Below, piece after piece: positions 50,527 to 53,117 of a stretch of DNA of 53,117 bases. The stretch lies in contig CAILCO010000032.1 of NCBI GenBank assembly GCA_903832735.1, positions 1-53,117 of the forward strand, written 5' to 3'. This DNA is from an uncultured Sterolibacterium sp. Its GTDB lineage: Bacteria; Pseudomonadota; Gammaproteobacteria; Burkholderiales; Rhodocyclaceae. The position numbers and the translations under genes are program-made. A model generated the notes under the pieces. That model was given only the letters and a program-made list of their open reading frames with translations, was not told the origin of the DNA and did no database searches. Positions within the stretch are counted from its first letter, which is position 1, and each line of letters opens with the position of its first letter.

Positions 50527-51240
50527 TCAGCCGCCGAGATAATGCTCGATTACCTTCGGATTGCCGAGCAAATTGGCGCCCGAATCGGCTAATACGATTT
50601 TGCCGATTTCCAGGACGTACCCGTGGGCGGCGATCTTCAGGGCCTGGCGCACGTTCTGTTCCACCAACAGGATCGTCAGGCCGCTGCGATTGATCGTTAC
50701 CAGGGTACGGAAGATTTCCTGTACCAGGATAGGCGCCAAGCCCATCGAGGGCTCGTCGAGCAAGAGCAAGCGGGGTTTGGCCATCAGCGCCCGGCCGATC
50801 GCCAGCATCTGCTGCTCGCCCCCTGAGAGGTTTCCGGCAAACTGGCCGGCGCGATCTTTGAGGCGCGGGAAAAGATCGAATACTTGAGCGAGGCTGTCCT
50901 TGATACCGGCGCGATCCCGCCGTGTATAAGCGCCCAGTGCCAGGTTCTCCTGCACGGTCAGGGTGGTCAGAATGGCTCGTCCCTCGGCGACCTGTACGAC
51001 TCCGCGGCGCACGATCTCGTAAGGCGGCAGGCGGCTGATGTCCTCATCCTGGAACATCACGCTGCCGGCCCGGGCAGGTGTAAGCCCCGAGAGCGCTTGC
51101 AGGATCGTGCTCTTGCCCGCGCCGTTGGCACCGACCAGGGCAGTGATTTCACCTTCGTTCAAGTGAAAGGTAATTCCCTTCACCGCTTCGATATGACCGT
51201 AGGCCACCGCCAGTTCGCGCACCCGCAACAGAACGCTCAT
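50527..51240 (-). CDS. livF: Branched-chain amino-acid-type ABC transporter ATPase LivF
   Basis: A 237-residue ATPase. The start at 51240 (MSVLLRVRELAVAYGHIEAVKG) overlaps the livG stop by 4 nt; a longer open frame upstream is livG in another frame. Walker A is VGANGAGKSTIL, the signature is NLSGGEQQMLAIGRAL, and Walker B is LLLLDEPSMGLAP. It lacks the long helical insert of LivG and ends HYLGG, typical of LivF. It powers uptake of a branched-chain amino acid, amide or urea-like solute; the substrate-binding protein is not in view. Confidence 0.94.
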   Translation of the reverse strand: MSVLLRVRELAVAYGHIEAVKGITFHLNEGEITALVGANGAGKSTILQALSGLTPARAGSVMFQDEDISRLPPYEIVRRGVVQVAEGRAILTTLTVQENLALGAYTRRDRAGIKDSLAQVFDLFPRLKDRAGQFAGNLSGGEQQMLAIGRALMAKPRLLLLDEPSMGLAPILVQEIFRTLVTINRSGLTILLVEQNVRQALKIAAHGYVLEIGKIVLADSGANLLGNPKVIEHYLGG

Positions 51241-52013
51241 GGTCCATCCTCCGGGTCTTCGCGGCCGAGGTAGGCTTCGATGACGTCGGGGTTGTTGCGG
51301 ATTTCCTCGGGCGGACCTTCGGCGATGATGCGGCCGAAGTTGAGCACGGCGATGCGTTCGCACAGGCCCATGACAAAGCGCATGTCGTGCTCGATCAGGA
51401 AGATCCCGTAGCCGCGATCGCGGATATTGCGGATCTCATCCATCAACGCGGTTTTCTCCGCCGGGTTCATGCCGGCCACCGGTTCATCGAGCAACAGCAA
51501 TTTGGGCTCGGTCGCCAATGCTCGGGCGAACTCGAGCTTGCGCTGGTCTCCGTAGGAAAGCTTGTTGGCGATCATGTTCGCCTGGTGCTCGAGTTTTAGC
51601 CAGGAAAGCAGTTCCAAGGCTCGCTCGCGGGCCTGACGCTCGGCGCTGCGATAGGCCGGCGTGGCGAAAAACAGCGCCAGAGGACGGTAGGAGATCAGGT
51701 GATGCATGCCGACCATGACGTTCTCGAGCAGCGTCATCTGCTTGAAGATGCGGATATTCTGGAAGGTTCTGGCGATCCCGAGGCGGGTGATCGAATGAGG
51801 CTCGGTGCCGGCCAGATCACGGCCCTGAAAGGCAATCGAACCCGACGAAGCTTGCAATAGTCCGGTGACGAGATTGAACACCGTTGTTTTGCCTGCACCG
51901 TTGGGACCGATCAGTCCAAAGATGCTCCCGGCAGGCACGTCGAAGCTGACGTCATCGAGCACCTTGAGGCCGCCGAAGTTCTTGCCGACGTTGCGGATGG
52001 CCAGCAAATTCAT
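51237..52013 (-). CDS. livG: Branched-chain amino-acid-type ABC transporter ATPase LivG
   Basis: A 258-residue ATPase with Walker A IGPNGAGKTTVFN, the LivG-specific inserted region (GMHHLISYRPLALFFATPAYRSAERQAR, about 90-120), signature NKLSYGDQRKLEFARAL and Walker B LLLLDEPVAGMNP. It pairs with LivF on the cytoplasmic face of the LivH-LivM channel. Overlaps of 4 nt with both livM and livF show translational coupling. Confidence 0.95.
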   Translation of the reverse strand: MNLLAIRNVGKNFGGLKVLDDVSFDVPAGSIFGLIGPNGAGKTTVFNLVTGLLQASSGSIAFQGRDLAGTEPHSITRLGIARTFQNIRIFKQMTLLENVMVGMHHLISYRPLALFFATPAYRSAERQARERALELLSWLKLEHQANMIANKLSYGDQRKLEFARALATEPKLLLLDEPVAGMNPAEKTALMDEIRNIRDRGYGIFLIEHDMRFVMGLCERIAVLNFGRIIAEGPPEEIRNNPDVIEAYLGREDPEDGP

Positions 52014-52870
52014 CGCGGTCCCCTGCCTCGGTCAAGCCAGGCACGGATGCGCTGCGGATCCCAGATCCCGGTCGGCAGAAACAGCACCACCAGGACCAGA
52101 ATCGCGCCATTGACGATGCCGCGGTAGTCGTGCAGGAAGCGCAGCAGTTCAGGCAGCAGGGTCAGGATCGTCGCACCCAGCAGCGGCCCGATCAGGCTCG
52201 AGATGCCGCCGAAAACGGCCATGGTCAGAATATCTACGGCGTTCTCGAAACCGTATTCGCGAGGGCTGATGAAGAACGTGTAATGGGCATTCAAGCCACC
52301 GGCCAAGCCAGCGATGACGGCGCCGAGGACGAAGGCAAAGAGTTTGTGGCGATCGACATCTATGCCCATCATTCGCGCCGCCACCTCATCTTCCCTGATC
52401 GCCTCGAAGGCACGGCCGACCTTGGAGTCGCAAAGCCGCGCTAGGCCGTAGATGACGACGGCGAGGATGGCCGCGATGTGCCACCATTCGGTGAGCAGCG
52501 GAATGCCGTTCAGGCCCTCGGGCCCGCCGGTGATGTCCAGATTGAGGACGATGACCCGAGTCACTTCGCCAAAGGCAAGCGTTGCCATGGCCAGATAGAC
52601 ACCAGACAGGCGCAGTGTCGGCACGCCGATGGCAAGCGCCACCGCAGCAGGCGCCAGGGCTCCGGCGGCCAGCGCGGTGGGGAAGGGCCAGCCGAGCTTG
52701 AGGGTGATCAATGCCGCGACGTAGGCTCCCATGCACATGAAGGCGGCATTGGCCAGGGACAGCAGACCACAGGCCAGCGTCAGCCAGATCGACAGGGCGA
52801 GCAGGCCTTCGACGCCGACGGTGAAGATCAGGGAACTGTAGGTTGCCCAGAAGTCCCCGAACCATTCCAT
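52010..52870 (-). CDS. livM: Branched-chain amino-acid-type ABC transporter permease LivM
   Basis: A 286-residue permease with about eight membrane helices. The start at 52870 (MEWFGDFWATYSSLIFTVGV) is chosen because GGAGG lies 7 nt upstream; an open frame continues through two tandem repeats to 53041 but only codes repeat-derived sequence. The family segment GPEGLNGIPLL, followed by the cytoplasmic coupling loop AFEAIREDEVAARMMGIDV (about 195-212) is present. The livH gene expected upstream is outside the window; the repeats separate it from livM. Confidence 0.94.
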   Translation of the reverse strand: MEWFGDFWATYSSLIFTVGVEGLLALSIWLTLACGLLSLANAAFMCMGAYVAALITLKLGWPFPTALAAGALAPAAVALAIGVPTLRLSGVYLAMATLAFGEVTRVIVLNLDITGGPEGLNGIPLLTEWWHIAAILAVVIYGLARLCDSKVGRAFEAIREDEVAARMMGIDVDRHKLFAFVLGAVIAGLAGGLNAHYTFFISPREYGFENAVDILTMAVFGGISSLIGPLLGATILTLLPELLRFLHDYRGIVNGAILVLVVLFLPTGIWDPQRIRAWLDRGRGPR

Positions 52871-53114
52871 TAGCACGCCTCCGCCGGGCCGCCCCAAGGG
52901 GGCGTGCAGCCAAGAGCACGGAAGCCGCGGAGCGGCTGAACTACGGTCACCCCTTTCCTTGGGAAAGGGGCTGGGGGAAAGGTCGTCATGATTAGCACGC
53001 CTCCGCCGGGCCGCCCCAAGGGGGCGTGCAGCCAAGAGCACGGAAGCCGCGGAGCGGCTGAACTACGGTCACCCCTTTCCTTGGGAAAGGGGCTGGGGGA
53101 AAGGTCGTCATGAT
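52871..53114 (-). repeat. Dispersed repeat, family B, two tandem copies before livM
   Basis: Two nearly identical 122-bp units (52871-52992 and 52993-53114) lie head to tail. Read towards livM each has the CCCCTTTCCCAAGGAAAGGGG hairpin, GTGACCGTAGTTCAGCCGC, and ends GGGGCGGCCCGGCGGAGGC. They are relatives of the unit at 28195-28304. The unit nearest livM provides GGAGG 7 nt before its ATG. The near-identity of the two units suggests a recent duplication. Confidence 0.85.
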
Positions 53115-53117
53115 CAG

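Noticed and set aside
52871-53041. Extended N-terminus of LivM through the tandem repeats
   Set aside because: The extra residues are translated repeat sequence (Arg/Pro-rich, itself repeated), while a good ribosome binding site precedes the internal ATG at 52870.
1-53117. CRISPR array
   Set aside because: No series of short direct repeats with regular unique spacers was seen; the only tandem repeat is the two-unit duplication before livM.

Overview
The window is a bacterial chromosome segment, most likely from a betaproteobacterium of the Rhodocyclales (Azoarcus-like) kind. The evidence is the rpsU-yqeY-dnaG-rpoD block followed by a tRNA-Ile(CAU), a 205-nt group I intron of the type known from the Azoarcus tRNA-Ile(CAU), orphan TctC-type solute receptors, and a GC-rich backbone. 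This is inference from gene content; no database search was possible.

Positions 1 to about 14,366 are an integrated genomic island, visibly poorer in G+C than the rest. It opens inside an IS3-family element whose end (about 110-133) cuts the first gene of a compact cluster: a truncated remnant, an unknown protein, a DUF6339-like protein and a DUF4917/SIR2-like protein. This looks like a disabled or partly disabled defence operon. Next come small phage-type genes, then a two-gene operon of a 589-aa unknown protein and a protein with the core motifs of tRNA-guanine transglycosylase/DpdA, a candidate base-modification system. The island ends with a small tyrosine recombinase, a few unknown genes (one DUF6876-like), a full-length tyrosine integrase, a DUF3800 protein, and an intact intron-containing tRNA-Ile(CAU). 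A 41-nt 5' fragment of the same tRNA lies 7 nt after rpoD and marks the junction with host DNA. Repeats of the type GTGTGTAAGC upstream of the integrase gene and beside the junction look like integrase arm sites. The element therefore seems to integrate in the anticodon stem-loop of tRNA-Ile(CAU) and to carry a spare, intron-protected copy.

From 14,415 to 21,307 is conserved housekeeping DNA: rpoD, dnaG, yqeY, rpsU (minus), tsaD (plus), plsY (minus) and folB (plus).

From 21,505 to 43,340 is one long plus-strand hydrogenase region. hybO-A-B-C encode a membrane-attached, Hyd-2-type [NiFe] hydrogenase. A maturation protease, two HypC-family chaperones, HybE, HypA, B, F, D, E and HypX/HoxX build the NiFe(CN)2CO centre. 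HoxA (NtrC-type regulator), HoxB/HoxC (H2-sensing hydrogenase) and HoxJ (histidine kinase) form a hydrogen-sensing circuit; nikR sits between hoxC and hoxJ. A NiCoT nickel permease and a HupK/HoxV-like scaffold follow. Most genes overlap or nearly abut, so they are probably co-transcribed in a few units. A weak sigma-54-like site precedes hybO, which would fit HoxA control.

From 43,516 to the end are a gamma-carbonic-anhydrase-like protein, two TctC receptors, an isocitrate/isopropylmalate-type dehydrogenase, an O-methyltransferase, xerD, an O6-alkylguanine-DNA alkyltransferase, and livF-livG-livM of a branched-chain amino-acid-type ABC importer. Two families of dispersed intergenic repeats link the regions. 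One of them ends in GGAGG directly before the start codons of both hypB and livM, and so seems to supply their ribosome binding sites.
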